64,000 bases of DNA from JBBRCE01 sp038205115. Its GTDB lineage: Bacteria; Planctomycetota; Planctomycetia; Pirellulales; JBBRCE01. The notes below the pieces were generated by a model, which saw only the letters and a program-made list of their open reading frames with translations, was not told where the DNA came from and made no database searches. This document shows, piece after piece, positions 36,501 through 45,900 of the stretch (position 1 is its first letter; the number at the start of each line of letters is the position of its first letter). Both the position numbers and the translations under genes were made by a program. The DNA lies in assembly GCA_038205115.1 (NCBI GenBank), contig JBBRCE010000026.1, positions 4,614 to 68,613 on the forward strand. The letters are read 5' to 3'.

Positions 36501-39500
36501 TGAACGTCAAAGAGGCCGACAACGCGCTCGGAGCGAAAGTCAGCTTCGTTTACGATACCGCCGGCAATTTGTCGTCGTTGGTCGATGCTTTGGGCAATAC
36601 CACTTCGTTTGCCTTCGACAACACGCACAACTTGCTCGGTTATACGGACGCCCGCGGCAACACCACTCAATACAGCTACAACAGTAGTCGCGATGTAACT
36701 TCGATCACGTATGCCAGCGGCGATCGGAAAGTCGTGAACTACGATCCGCTCGGCAACGCCACGCAGCTAATCTACGCGCGCGGCAACACCATCCGCGCGA
36801 CATATAACTCGGCCGGACGGCTGGCCACCGCGATATTTTCGGACGGCTCGAGCTACGCATTTACCTATGACGCGCGCGGCAACCTGCTGACCGCGACCGA
36901 TGCCAACGGCGAAATCGATTTCGAATATCACAATTCGCGCGATCCGGATCTGCTTACCAAAGTCAGTTATCCCGACAGCACGTTCTTGCAGTTCACTTAC
37001 AACGAGGTTGGCCAGCGGACGCAAAGTGTCGATCAATTGGGCTTTACCGTCAACTACGGGTACGATGCCGCGGGCCGACTGCAAACGCTGCGCGACGGCA
37101 CAAGCAACTTGATCGTGCTGTACAAATACGACTCAGCCGGGCAAATCACCGAAAAGGATCTTGGCAATGGCACCTTTTCAATTTACGCGTTCGACGCCAA
37201 CCGCAATCTGATACGTAACACCAATTATGCGCCGTCGACCGGCACGCCCTACGCCCCAAATAGCAGCGCGGTCAACTCGTTTGACGTGAATACCTATGAT
37301 GCGGTGAACCGACTGCTGACCGACACTTCCGCGGAGGGCGTCTGGACTTACAGCTACGACGCCAATGGCCAGTTGACGCACGCCGTCTTTGCTTCGAATA
37401 ACACCGCCCTACTCGTCAACCAAGATTTGCAGTATTTCTACGATGCCACGGGCAATCGCACCAGGCGAATTGCCAATGGCTTGGAAACCGTTTACACCAC
37501 CAACAATGTCAATGAAATTACGTCGAGCACAACGACCGGCCTTGGCACAACCGTGTATCAATACGATGCCGACGGAAATCGGTCCAGCGTCACCGATCCC
37601 GCGAACAGCACGACCAACTACGTTTACAACGATCGCAATCAACTCGTTGGCGTCAGCGGCGCGGATGGCAGCTCCACCTACGGTTACAACCCGCTCGGTC
37701 AATTGAATTCGTCGATCGTCGGCGGTACGCAAACGAATTATCTGGTCGATCCCACGGCGTCGGGCGAAATCGTCCGCGCGTTCAATGTTACGGCAGGCTC
37801 GCTGGTGGCCAACTATGTCTATGGTTTGGGGCTGGTCAGCCAGGTTGGCGCAACGGGCGTTGGCTACTACGACTTCAGTGGCAGCGGCAACACGATTGGC
37901 ATCACTGGCAATTCCGGCGATTACGTAAACCGTTACAACTATCTGCCGTTTGGCGAAATCACCGCCGCCACAACCGCAATCGCAAATCCGTTCACGTTTG
38001 AGGGCGCGGGCGGTGTTGTGCAGTTGGCGTCAGACCTGTACAACCTCCGCGCACGCGACTACTCGCCCGGCGTGGGACAATTTCTCAGCAACGATCCCAT
38101 CGATCTGCATGGCGGTTCGACCAATATCCGCCAGTTCGTGGGCAACGATCCCGTGAATTTTGCGGATCCCAGCGGACTTGCGCCCATGGAGCAGTCTCCT
38201 TTCGAGGGCCGAGATCGCATGAATGGCGGTTCTGGCACACCGACGGGCAACGCCAATACATCCAACAGCAATCAAGTTGGCAGCAAAATCGATGGACTGC
38301 GTCCCAAGCCTGCCGATTCGGCAAACGAAATCCTCGACGGGTTCCAACTTGATGACGATGGCGCCAAAGGCGGAGACAAAAGTGGAGACAAGGGAGGCGA
38401 GAAAGACGGCGACAAAGGTGGTGATAAAGGTGGCGAAAAAGGAGGAGATAGCGGTGCCAACACCGGGGGAACGACCGGCGCTGCCGCGGGCGGTACGACC
38501 AGCAGCAAGAGCGTTGGCATCTCCTGCTTCACGCCAAATACACTCGTGGCGACGGAAAACGGTTTGCGGAAAATTTCAGAAATCTCGCCCGGCGACCGCG
38601 TATGGTCATTTGACTTTGCCACCGGAAAATGGCAACTGAGTTCGGTCACGGCGCGCCACGACTCAGACTACAACCGCGAGTTGGTGACACTCGATATCGG
38701 CGACACAAATTTCACCGCGACGGCCGACCATCCGTTTTGGGTCATCGAAGGGCAAGACTTAAACGCGCGCCCGCGATTGCGAGATTTTGATGTCAATGAA
38801 GATTGCGGTCAATCAATCTCCGGCCGTTGGGTCAATTCGCAAGATTTGCAAGTGGGCGACGTGCTGCTGCTGCGCGAGGTCGGCCCGGCGCCGGTGAAAC
38901 GCATCAGCAAATGCGTCAAGCAGACAAAGGTCTGCAATCTGACGGTTCCAGAATTGCGCACCTTTGCCGTCGGCGAAGCTCAGGCACTGGTGCACAATAT
39001 ATCGGCGTCGATTGGCGGCCAAATCGACAACACCGTCAATCAGATCGCCGGGTTCGTCGTGGGCATCGTTAAACCCAAAGATCCTAACTTGCTTAGCGGC
39101 ACCGCCGGCACGGGGCCGCTGAACGCCGTAGTCGAATTGCAAACGCTCGCTTACAACGTCGAGTTCGAAAATGATCCACCCGACGCGACCGCGCCGGTCC
39201 AGGATGCCAGTGTGACTGTGCAGTTGGACGCAAATCTCGACTGGAGCACGTTTGAACTAGGCGGCATCGGTTTTGGCTCGATCAACATTGACGTGCCCGG
39301 CGGGCGACAAGCGTTCTCGACCACCGTCAGCACCACCAATCTCGACGGTACGCCGCTCGATGTGCGAGTGACGGCGTCGCTCGATCTGGCAACGGGCTTG
39401 GTGACGTGGACTTTTGCCTCGATTGATCCAACAACCGGTCTGACTCCGACGGGCGCGTTTGCAGGGTTTTTGCCAGTCAATTCGGCCGATCCCGCAAGTA

Positions 39501-41596
39501 GCAGCACGCCTGGCGCGGCATACGTCGATTTTAATGTACGTCCCAAAAGCGGACTGGCCACCGGCGCGACGATCAGCGAACAAGCCTCGATTATCTTCGA
39601 CACGAATCCAGCAATGTCGACCAACACGTTTAGCAACGCAATCGACGCTGGTAATCCAAGCAGTTCCATTCAATCGCTGCCGACGTTTATCAACGCAACG
39701 TCGTTCAATGTGAACTGGTCGGGAACGGATTCCTCGGCGCAAGCGGGCATCGCAAGTTACGACATCTACGTTTCCGATAACAACAGCGCCTACGCGATTC
39801 TGCTGTTGGGCACGACCCAAACGTCGACCGTGTTCAACGGCGTCAATGGTCACGCGTACCGGTTTTACAGTGTAGCGACTGACAACTTGGGCCTCCGGCA
39901 GCCAACGCCCGCAACGGCGCAAGCCAGTACGACGGTCGACACGACACTACCAAGTGTTTCCATCTCTCAAAAGCCAGCTTCACAAAGCAACAGTAGTTCC
40001 GCGACCTTCCAATTCAGCGGCAATGACAATTTCACGGCGGCGGCAAACCTGAAATTTTTCGTCAGCTTGGATAGTTCGACCTTCACGCAGACGACCAACC
40101 CGGTGACCTTCGCCGGCTTAACTGCAACGAGTCACACGCTGCAAGTCGAGTCGCAAGACCAGGCGGGAAATCTGAGTTTGCCCGTCGCCTATAGCTGGAC
40201 GATCAGTCTGGCTTCCGCACCGAGCGTCGCCGTCGGCACGGCCATCGACGTAACAATCAACTCCGCCACGCTCGGCGGTAATGTAACATCCGACAACGGC
40301 GCGGCCATTATGAGTCGCGGCATTGTCTTGGCAAAGACGTCGGTCAATGCCAACCCACGACTCGGCGTCTCCGGCGTTGTCGATTTGCCTGTTACCGGCA
40401 CAACGGGCTCATTGACCGCAAACGCGCTCAATTTGGCAACGGGCGTTTCGTATTCTTTTGTGGCTTACGCAGTCAATAGTAGCGGCACCACGTACTCGAC
40501 CGTCGGGACGTTCGTCACGTTACCGGCGGTTGGTCAGTATGCGGGTGTGACGGTGCAAGTCATCGGCCATCAACTCGTGATTACCGGCGACAATCGGGCC
40601 GATCAATTGCAGGTCCGTGGCGATTCGACTGCCCGCGAGTTCATTGTTACAGGTCTCAACGGCACGATCGTTAACGGCATTTCGAATGGCGTAATCACTG
40701 TCGGCTTTGTCGATAGTTTTGCGGCCAACTTGACGGCCGGAGCGGATGTTTACACGCTCGATGGCGCTAATTTCGCGGGCGATGTGGCGTTCGCTGGCGG
40801 CAGCGGCAACAAAACCATCAGCATTGGCAAGATTGCGGCCGTTTCAGCCAACAACCTTTCGGTCAACGGTGGATCGAGTAACGGCGCCATCTTTATCACG
40901 CACGTCACCACCCGCGGAGCGATGACCATTGTCGGCGGCGCTGGCGCCAACAACAATCAAATCAATACCGAATACTCGACAATTGGAACGAATCTGTTCA
41001 TCGTCGGAGGCGCTGGATACGATCTGGTTCAGCAGACGCAACTCCACATTGGTGGAACCTGGACCATCGACGTCGGCACAGGCAATGACTTGATCAGTGC
41101 GGCTGGCATCTCTGTCGCTGGCGCTTCGAATCTTCGCAGCGGCGTCGGCATCGACACCATAGCCGTGGCTGGCGTCATCCTCGACGGCACGATCACGCTC
41201 GACGGCAGTGCCGGTGGCGGACCAAAAACATTAACGCTCTACACGTCCATTTTGCACGCCGCGGCCACGCTCACCGGCGGCGATGCCAACGATCGCCTGA
41301 CTTTTGATAACAACGTCGCCCCCAGCGCCACACTCAATGCCGGCAAGGGCGTCGATTTCGTACTGGTCAAAACGTCGATCCTCGACGCGCTGTTTGCCAA
41401 TCTCGGTGATGGAGACGATAACGACTACACGATCAACAATACGAAAATCGTTGCCGGGTTGGAAATTCTTTGTACGCACGTTCGCCAGACTACGCTGATC
41501 GACGGCGGCCTCGGCACCGATATCTTCCACAACATCGGCAACCTCTTCGACCAGCCCTCACAAACTCGCAACTTCGAAAAAATCGCCTTCTCGTAG
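30533..41596 (+). CDS. Giant extracellular protein: beta-propeller, SdrD-B, CARDB, RHS, Hint and Ig/FN3-like domains
   Basis: The 3687-residue protein starts with a basic leader and the planctomycete export signature LGRYFEQLEDRRLL (about 51-64). Residues about 75-1083 are TolB/WD40-like repeats (SADGRYVAFSSxxxNL, VFVRDLxTGTTTLVS). An SdrD-B-like domain (QVYNDKNGNGLPDNFELGL) is near 1085-1190, CARDB near 1192-1312, and a pre-peptidase domain near 1316-1420. RHS/YD repeats run from about 1720 to 2548 and end in the core LYNLRARDYSPGVGQFLSND. After a Gly/Lys/Asp linker, a Hint domain spans Cys2665 to His-Asn 2821-2822. A DUF7619-like domain (about 2843-3030), FN3/Ig-like domains and a beta-helical tail follow. 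Starts at 30539 and 30587 are alternatives. Confidence 0.92.
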   Translation: MDMDCPRSLTPEISRVIVMSFLPAPGRRRNSITKYKQHRATRSRHVQKSLLGRYFEQLEDRRLLVAASFIVADPSYTALGGRGVSANPSMSADGQLVAFLSNANDLVVTDTNSYGPSFFYGADVFVYNRGTNSVNLVSVGFDGTAASVDGLTAPVISPDGRYVVFGNNNGRVLSGISGFELYVRDLQSGTTSLLTPSAHSTGGANSANSGQVMFTADSRHVLFLSGSSDVTTDPIKTGGQNIFERNLVTGETKLVTAGLDGQGEGIFAGPNAGFLTTNPSWFSASADGRYVTFTSSSQNITSNSFGTLGIYNVFVRDTLTNITTLVSVDDSGIGGGNASSGWNAVAPDAIPQISADGRFVTFSSAASNLTPVLNNGGFLQYVRDLRAGVTTAVSYLPGSALAFGAIASNALISADGSTIAFAFTADLLPQDTNGHADVYTYNVPTHTLTLASVAVGGTNGGTDDSGQGNLSQRSPQLGRMALSPDGRFLVFGSLATDLVNGTASVAENLFERDLATGTTILISTRGSQVEGNDFSSDPVVSYDGRYVAFSSLADNLVIGDGNRQKDVFLRDVTGNVTHLVSLRTLQMPPVTFADAGATLTSTSADGSMVLFGSSDNSVTQTASQYQPGIIANNSLHTFVRNTVTGVTTYVDLTPDGTHATGSSPSTAAISADGRYVVFQSSGDLDAAHPNPNGFRQVFLRDLQNSTTQLLSLKPNGSPSSNFADSSSMAVSADGRFVAWVGTASDLITGYVDNSAGQNNVFIWDRASNQVSLVSHQTGSALQTGNGASFGPLVFSTDGAQLAFVSGATNLDSAGLGDTNNISDLFVYSTSTGLVSLASVNSAGNASGNDVSGDVRYFNLDASGHPYAFSSDGRYLYFGSYATNLVANTLTGNFGIFRRDLLNGVNELVSVNSDGNQHIANHGFSYDMTVSADGTRVAFTSNEPNLIANETHSGTNVYVRDLSTGTTTLVSAISKTSTQGDSFSTDAVISPDGRYISFVSNSSNLVPGFATSTQNLFVRDLSTGTTVLVSYNQSGTVSLRNFNPAVFDARVFATNDTLYFNSNDDSLSPGDRNQSNDVFSFAPAGSSQITGQVYNDKNGNGLPDNFELGLANWTVYIDSNNNGLRDLGEQSVVVNGLGNYGLVNLAPGTYQIRALGQPGYLQTGPSFPNSITVTITADGQFVSAQNFGEQLQFPDLAVSNVSVTGSGTPGQPLVASWHVTNNGPGATTGDWADALFLSPTPTLGANSQLLSVISQSQILFSGQGYDGHVTVAAPALAPGNYYLIVQSDFRSQLKDADRDNNVATAAMAISLTVPALTLGMPVNDQFSQSGQDRYYRVTVPAGETLIVSQSGVATGTADNEIYARFGALPTATEFDQGVYNGLQSNRTLLLPNTQAGTYYIDVHNRFSTNLPVSFSLIASVSDFAILGISQTSGGNTGSLTIGISGAGLNPMTTANLSATGLPTIAASATYLSRDGSTLYATFNLNARALGSYDVVVSKSGQVAALPGAFQIVAGAIGDPLRILLSVPSVVRYAVQSTAWVSVTNTSNVDALAPLLSVRTDPATAKLKLADQDSFQGGLVNFMAISPSGPAGIIAPGQTVTIPISIQTYNYFGAGAFSLYLSQADYGATIDWASQASTLKPPGISDAAWAATLGNLIANVGSTGGSLRAALAADENYLSQIGESTPDVNTLLGFEVAKADADFLGSRLNGTVDDSIAAPGLSLNFSRQFNNTISGRYTSGLLGEGWATNWDDSAQSGPNGTVLITMGATRRLFSLLPTGIYRGNAGDFSSLTYDGKAYRLIDTEGTVYQFLAHGKLDYLADTHGNRVTAGYNAQNQLTSLTHTSGASFALAYNADGTLATLTDSTGLQISYDYDSVTKMLAAVNRINAGTTTSTAYTYVTGQTAAQNGALASVAYADNTHLFYQYDSQGRLIDTHLDGNAEDVTIHYFSPGGYTITDANQATSTVFFNVAGLTSEVVDPLGRINRLVYDKNLNVKEADNALGAKVSFVYDTAGNLSSLVDALGNTTSFAFDNTHNLLGYTDARGNTTQYSYNSSRDVTSITYASGDRKVVNYDPLGNATQLIYARGNTIRATYNSAGRLATAIFSDGSSYAFTYDARGNLLTATDANGEIDFEYHNSRDPDLLTKVSYPDSTFLQFTYNEVGQRTQSVDQLGFTVNYGYDAAGRLQTLRDGTSNLIVLYKYDSAGQITEKDLGNGTFSIYAFDANRNLIRNTNYAPSTGTPYAPNSSAVNSFDVNTYDAVNRLLTDTSAEGVWTYSYDANGQLTHAVFASNNTALLVNQDLQYFYDATGNRTRRIANGLETVYTTNNVNEITSSTTTGLGTTVYQYDADGNRSSVTDPANSTTNYVYNDRNQLVGVSGADGSSTYGYNPLGQLNSSIVGGTQTNYLVDPTASGEIVRAFNVTAGSLVANYVYGLGLVSQVGATGVGYYDFSGSGNTIGITGNSGDYVNRYNYLPFGEITAATTAIANPFTFEGAGGVVQLASDLYNLRARDYSPGVGQFLSNDPIDLHGGSTNIRQFVGNDPVNFADPSGLAPMEQSPFEGRDRMNGGSGTPTGNANTSNSNQVGSKIDGLRPKPADSANEILDGFQLDDDGAKGGDKSGDKGGEKDGDKGGDKGGEKGGDSGANTGGTTGAAAGGTTSSKSVGISCFTPNTLVATENGLRKISEISPGDRVWSFDFATGKWQLSSVTARHDSDYNRELVTLDIGDTNFTATADHPFWVIEGQDLNARPRLRDFDVNEDCGQSISGRWVNSQDLQVGDVLLLREVGPAPVKRISKCVKQTKVCNLTVPELRTFAVGEAQALVHNISASIGGQIDNTVNQIAGFVVGIVKPKDPNLLSGTAGTGPLNAVVELQTLAYNVEFENDPPDATAPVQDASVTVQLDANLDWSTFELGGIGFGSINIDVPGGRQAFSTTVSTTNLDGTPLDVRVTASLDLATGLVTWTFASIDPTTGLTPTGAFAGFLPVNSADPASSSTPGAAYVDFNVRPKSGLATGATISEQASIIFDTNPAMSTNTFSNAIDAGNPSSSIQSLPTFINATSFNVNWSGTDSSAQAGIASYDIYVSDNNSAYAILLLGTTQTSTVFNGVNGHAYRFYSVATDNLGLRQPTPATAQASTTVDTTLPSVSISQKPASQSNSSSATFQFSGNDNFTAAANLKFFVSLDSSTFTQTTNPVTFAGLTATSHTLQVESQDQAGNLSLPVAYSWTISLASAPSVAVGTAIDVTINSATLGGNVTSDNGAAIMSRGIVLAKTSVNANPRLGVSGVVDLPVTGTTGSLTANALNLATGVSYSFVAYAVNSSGTTYSTVGTFVTLPAVGQYAGVTVQVIGHQLVITGDNRADQLQVRGDSTAREFIVTGLNGTIVNGISNGVITVGFVDSFAANLTAGADVYTLDGANFAGDVAFAGGSGNKTISIGKIAAVSANNLSVNGGSSNGAIFITHVTTRGAMTIVGGAGANNNQINTEYSTIGTNLFIVGGAGYDLVQQTQLHIGGTWTIDVGTGNDLISAAGISVAGASNLRSGVGIDTIAVAGVILDGTITLDGSAGGGPKTLTLYTSILHAAATLTGGDANDRLTFDNNVAPSATLNAGKGVDFVLVKTSILDALFANLGDGDDNDYTINNTKIVAGLEILCTHVRQTTLIDGGLGTDIFHNIGNLFDQPSQTRNFEKIAFS

Positions 41597-41704
41597 CGCA
41601 CGTGAACGCAGCGGCTTTGATCGCGTGATGGGTGCCACAAGTGAAGCGAGCTTTGCACGCAGACCGTGGCACGCAGTCGGCGATCGGTCTTGCGTTCTAT
41701 TGAT

Positions 41705-42556
41705 TTAGAGCCGGCAGTTGGTGATCCGCATTTCCATAATGGCCGAAGCGCCGAGCGATTCGAGACGCTCCATAATGGCAATCACCTCACTGCGTTTGAC
41801 CATCGCGCGGATTGCGCACCAATCGGCGTCTTCGAGCGCGCTGACGGTGGGCGAGTTGAAACCGGGCGTGATGGTTTGCGCTTCGGTCAATTTTGCCCGC
41901 GGAATATTATATTCCAGCAGCGAATAGCCACGGGCGATCACCACGCCTTCGATGCGGCGGATGATGCGGTCGGCAAACTCCGAATGCCGCGTGGCCGGGC
42001 TTTGGATCAGTAGCGTTGGATAGTTGCCGATCTCGTCCAGCACCTGCAAGCGATTGGCGGCCAGCGTGCCGCCGGTATCGATCAAATCCACAATCGCGTC
42101 GGCCACGCCCAGCGAAATCATGATTTCGACCGAGCCGGATAACGTAACCAGGTGCGCGGCGATGCCCTGGCCTTGCAGGTACTGCGCGGTGATCCGCGGA
42201 AAGCGTGTGGCAATCCGTCGCCCAGCCAGGCTGGCAGGCGTGGCGATTCCGCTATATTCCGGCACGCATACCGCCAGCCGCCGGCCACCCACGCCTAATT
42301 CCAAACGGCTGATCGCTTGTACGCCGCGTTCGGCCAGCATCTCGGCACCGGTAATGCCCAGGTCAATGGCGCCTTCGGCACAGAGCACGCTGATATCGGC
42401 CGAGCGCAAATACGTCACATCCACCGGCGGCTCGTGGCAACGCGCGAATAAGCTGCCGTCCTGACGACGAAAGTGCAGCCCAGCTTCGCGGAGCAATTGT
42501 TCAGCCGGTTCGGCCAAGCGACCTTGGCTGGGAATACCGATTCGCAGTGATGACAT
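41705..42556 (-). CDS. hisG: ATP phosphoribosyltransferase (long form)
   Basis: HisG condenses ATP with PRPP, the first and feedback-controlled step of histidine synthesis, in the cytoplasm. From ATG 42556 (MSSLRIGIPSQGRL) it has 283 residues, the length of the long form carrying its own C-terminal histidine-binding domain, so no HisZ is needed. Motifs: DLGITGAEMLAERG, the PRPP loop VADAIVDLIDTGGTLAANRL, and the regulatory domain with VSALEDADWCAIRAMVKRS. No other his gene is nearby. It is convergent with the giant RHS gene and divergent from the TPR-glycosyltransferase gene. Confidence 0.96.
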   Translation of the reverse strand: MSSLRIGIPSQGRLAEPAEQLLREAGLHFRRQDGSLFARCHEPPVDVTYLRSADISVLCAEGAIDLGITGAEMLAERGVQAISRLELGVGGRRLAVCVPEYSGIATPASLAGRRIATRFPRITAQYLQGQGIAAHLVTLSGSVEIMISLGVADAIVDLIDTGGTLAANRLQVLDEIGNYPTLLIQSPATRHSEFADRIIRRIEGVVIARGYSLLEYNIPRAKLTEAQTITPGFNSPTVSALEDADWCAIRAMVKRSEVIAIMERLESLGASAIMEMRITNCRL

Positions 42557-42976
42557 AACGACTTTTAAACGCAGAGTTGGACGTAAAACGGCAGCGCGAT
42601 GAATTTCGAGAGGATGAATTTGCACGCGGTGACTGCATTATAGTCAGGCGCAACGCCACTCGCGCGATTGCCATCTGTCGAGGCGGAAAATCCCACTCGG
42701 GCTGAGAATTTCAAACCCATATCGGGTCGATATCTCCGCAAATTGTGGGCAAAAACCAAATTGCCACGATCGTGCTTAGACTGACAGCATGGATATGACT
42801 GAGTGTGCTAGCGGCGATAAATTTCCGCACAATCGCTGCCAGCGGCGCAATTTGCCAACGCTGGCGGTTGCCGCAAGTCGAAAATCTTTGTTGTAGCTGG
42901 CCACGCAGTCGGACTGCCGCCAGTTATGCAAAGCACATTTGTCCGATGGCGGCATGATCGAGATAAGGCGGAAGGC
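42557..42976. other. Intergenic region upstream of hisG and TPR protein
   Basis: About 420 bp between two divergent genes, without a convincing gene or strong secondary structure. No histidine-leader peptide with a His-codon run is visible on the hisG strand. Confidence 0.45.
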
Positions 42977-45900
42977 ATGGAGCGACAATTAAACCAAGCT
43001 CGGCGAGCGCTGCAGGCCAACGACTATGCCGGTTGCGAAACGGCCTGCCGCAGCGTACTCGCCAAAGACCCCAATCAGCTCGACGCACTGCGCTTACTGG
43101 GCGTTACGGCGCGCCACACGACTCGACTGCCGCTTTCGCTAGAGTTACTTTCGCAGGCAACACCGCTCGCCGAACAGCGTGCCGCCAAGGATGCTCGCTT
43201 CACCGAAGTGGCCGCCGTTTTAAACTTCGAGTGGGCGACCACGCTGGATGCCACCGGCAACCCGGACGCGGCGCTTGCGCACTATCAACGTGCCATCAGT
43301 TATGATCCAAGGTTTTTCGAAGCCCACATCAACGCCGCCGCGCTGTTGGAAAAAGCATTTCGCTTTCAACAGGCGCTACCGCTGATTTTCAAAGCCGCTG
43401 AACTCAATCCGCAGTCGGCCACGGCGCTGTACAACCTGGGCAACGTACTACGCGAACTGGGGCACATCGAGCATGCCGCTCGCAGCTATCGGCAATCGCT
43501 GGCCATTCGGTCCGAAGCCTCGAATGTACACATGAATTTATCGACGTGTCTGCTGCTGTTGCGGCAATTCGAAGTCGGCTGGCAAGAATATGAATATCGC
43601 GGTCCGTCCGGCGAAGTCACCATCGACCAATATCCGCAGCCGCGCTGGCAAGGCGAATCGTTGGTGGGCAAGACGCTGCTGATTCATGCCGAACAAGGCA
43701 TCGGCGACGAAATCATGTTTTCGTCGTGCTTCGCCGAAGTGATTCGCCTTGCGACGCGAGTGATTTTGATTTGTGAACCGCGATTGGTCACACTGTTTGC
43801 ACGCTCGTTTCCCACGGCGCGGGTGATCGGCTGGTCGCGCAGTGGCGATGGTCGGCCGGCACCTGTCGACGAGCGGTACGATTTGCAAATTCCGGCCGGC
43901 AGCTTGCCGCTGTATTTGCGACCGTCGCTCGCACATTTTCCCCAGCGCGCAAATTTCTTACAAGCCGACGCAGCGCAAGTTGACGCCTGGCGTCAGCGCT
44001 TGTGCCGCTACGGCGACGGCCCAAAAATTGGCATCTCTTGGCGAGCCGGTGGTAAGCCCGGCGAGCGTCGCCGGCGGACGACCGAACTGGCTCAGTGGCA
44101 AGAGTTATTGACGCTGCCCGGTGTGCAATGGGTCAATTTGCAATACGGCGAGTGTGGCAACGATCTGGCCGAAGCACAGAATCGCTGGGGCGTAAATATC
44201 ATCGATCCGCCCGAAGGCGATCCGCTGACCGACATCGACGGTTTTGCGGCCAAGCTCACCGCACTGGACGCGGTAATTTCCGTGGGCAACGCCACCGCGC
44301 ATCTGGCCGGAGCGTTGGGCGTAAAGACCTGGGTCATGCTGCCGCGTGTGCCGGCCTGGCGTTGGCAAATCAGCGGCGACAGCAGCTCGTGGTACTCGAG
44401 CGTGCAATTGCTGCGACAAACCAGCGAGGGCTGGGACGACGTCATCGCTCAAGCGGCCGCCGGTCTGAAGGCGCACTGCAACCTGCTGGCGACGGAGTCA
44501 ACCATTGGGTCGCCAATCGCGCAAACCGTAGTCCCGCTCGCCAGCGCGCCAACCGACTTCGGTTTGAATGTCAATTTCGCCGCCGGGCCGCTGGCGATTG
44601 ACGTCTTGCCGGCCGCTTTGCAGGCCGCCATCGAGCACTTCGAGCGCCAGCAGCACGCACCCGCCGAGGCCATTTGCCGCAACATTCTGCTGCACGCGCC
44701 CCGTTACTTCGATGCACAGCACCTGTTGGGCGTGATTGCCTACCGCAGCGGACGGTTGGAGATGGCCGAGCGCTGTCTTCGCAGGGCGATTGCCGTTTGC
44801 GATGGCACTTCACTGGCGCACCTGAACCTGGGGCATGTGCTACGCGATCGCGGAACGATTGACGCAGCCGCCGACTGCTACGCGCACGCGGTGCGGCGCG
44901 ACGGCAAGAATTCGAACGCGCTCCTGGCACTGGGCAATCTCCAATTCGGCCGCGGCCACCACGCGGCGGCCGCCGATTGCTTTTCGCGCGTGCTGGCGTT
45001 GAATGTTGAATCGGCCGAAATCTGGTTCAATCTGGCAACCAGCCGCCGGTCCTGTTACCAAACGGATGCCGCCATCGACGCTTACCGGCACGCGCTGCGG
45101 CTCCAGCCAACGGCCAAAGCGCACGCGGCTTTAGGCAGCTTGCTGGCGGAAGACGGGCTACTGGAAGATTCGCTGCCCCATCTCCGCGCGGCGGCCCATC
45201 TGGAACCGCGCAGCGCCGATCACCAATGCCAATTGGGCAAAGTCTTGCGCGAGACGGGTCAATCCATCGAAGCGCAGGACTGCATTCGCCGCGCGGCAAA
45301 AATCGATCCCGCTTCGTACGACGCCTGGTATTTTCTGGCCGATGCGTTGCGCGCCGAAGGCCGATCGATTGAAGCGATTGACGGATTTCGCCGCGCCGCC
45401 GCAATCCGCAACGACGATCCACAACCGCACCATCAACTGGGCCGGTTGCTGCACGATTTAGGCCGGCTGGACGAGGCGCTCGCCTGTTACGATCGGGCCA
45501 TCGAGCGCAATCCCCAATTGGCGCCGGCGCGATTCCATCGCGGTCTGCTCCGCTTGCAGTTGGGCGACCTAGCCGCCGGCTGGCGCGATTACGAGTGGCG
45601 TTGGCACAGCGGCGAAGGCGCGCGGCCACGCGATTATTTTTCGCAGCCGCTCTGGGATGGTTCGTCGTTGGCGGGAAAAACCATTTTGATCCACGGCGAG
45701 CAAGGCGTTGGCGACGAAGTCATGTTCGCTTCGTGTTTGCCGGAAATGATCGCTCAAGCGGGGCGTGTGATCGTGCTCTGCCAACCGCGCTTGCTGCGAC
45801 TTTTTGCCCGTTCGTTTCCGCAAGCGCGGGTCGAATCGCAACCGCGGGGCTTCGAACATCTGTGGCGAGCGCCGCGCGATCTGCGGTTCGACCTGCAAAT

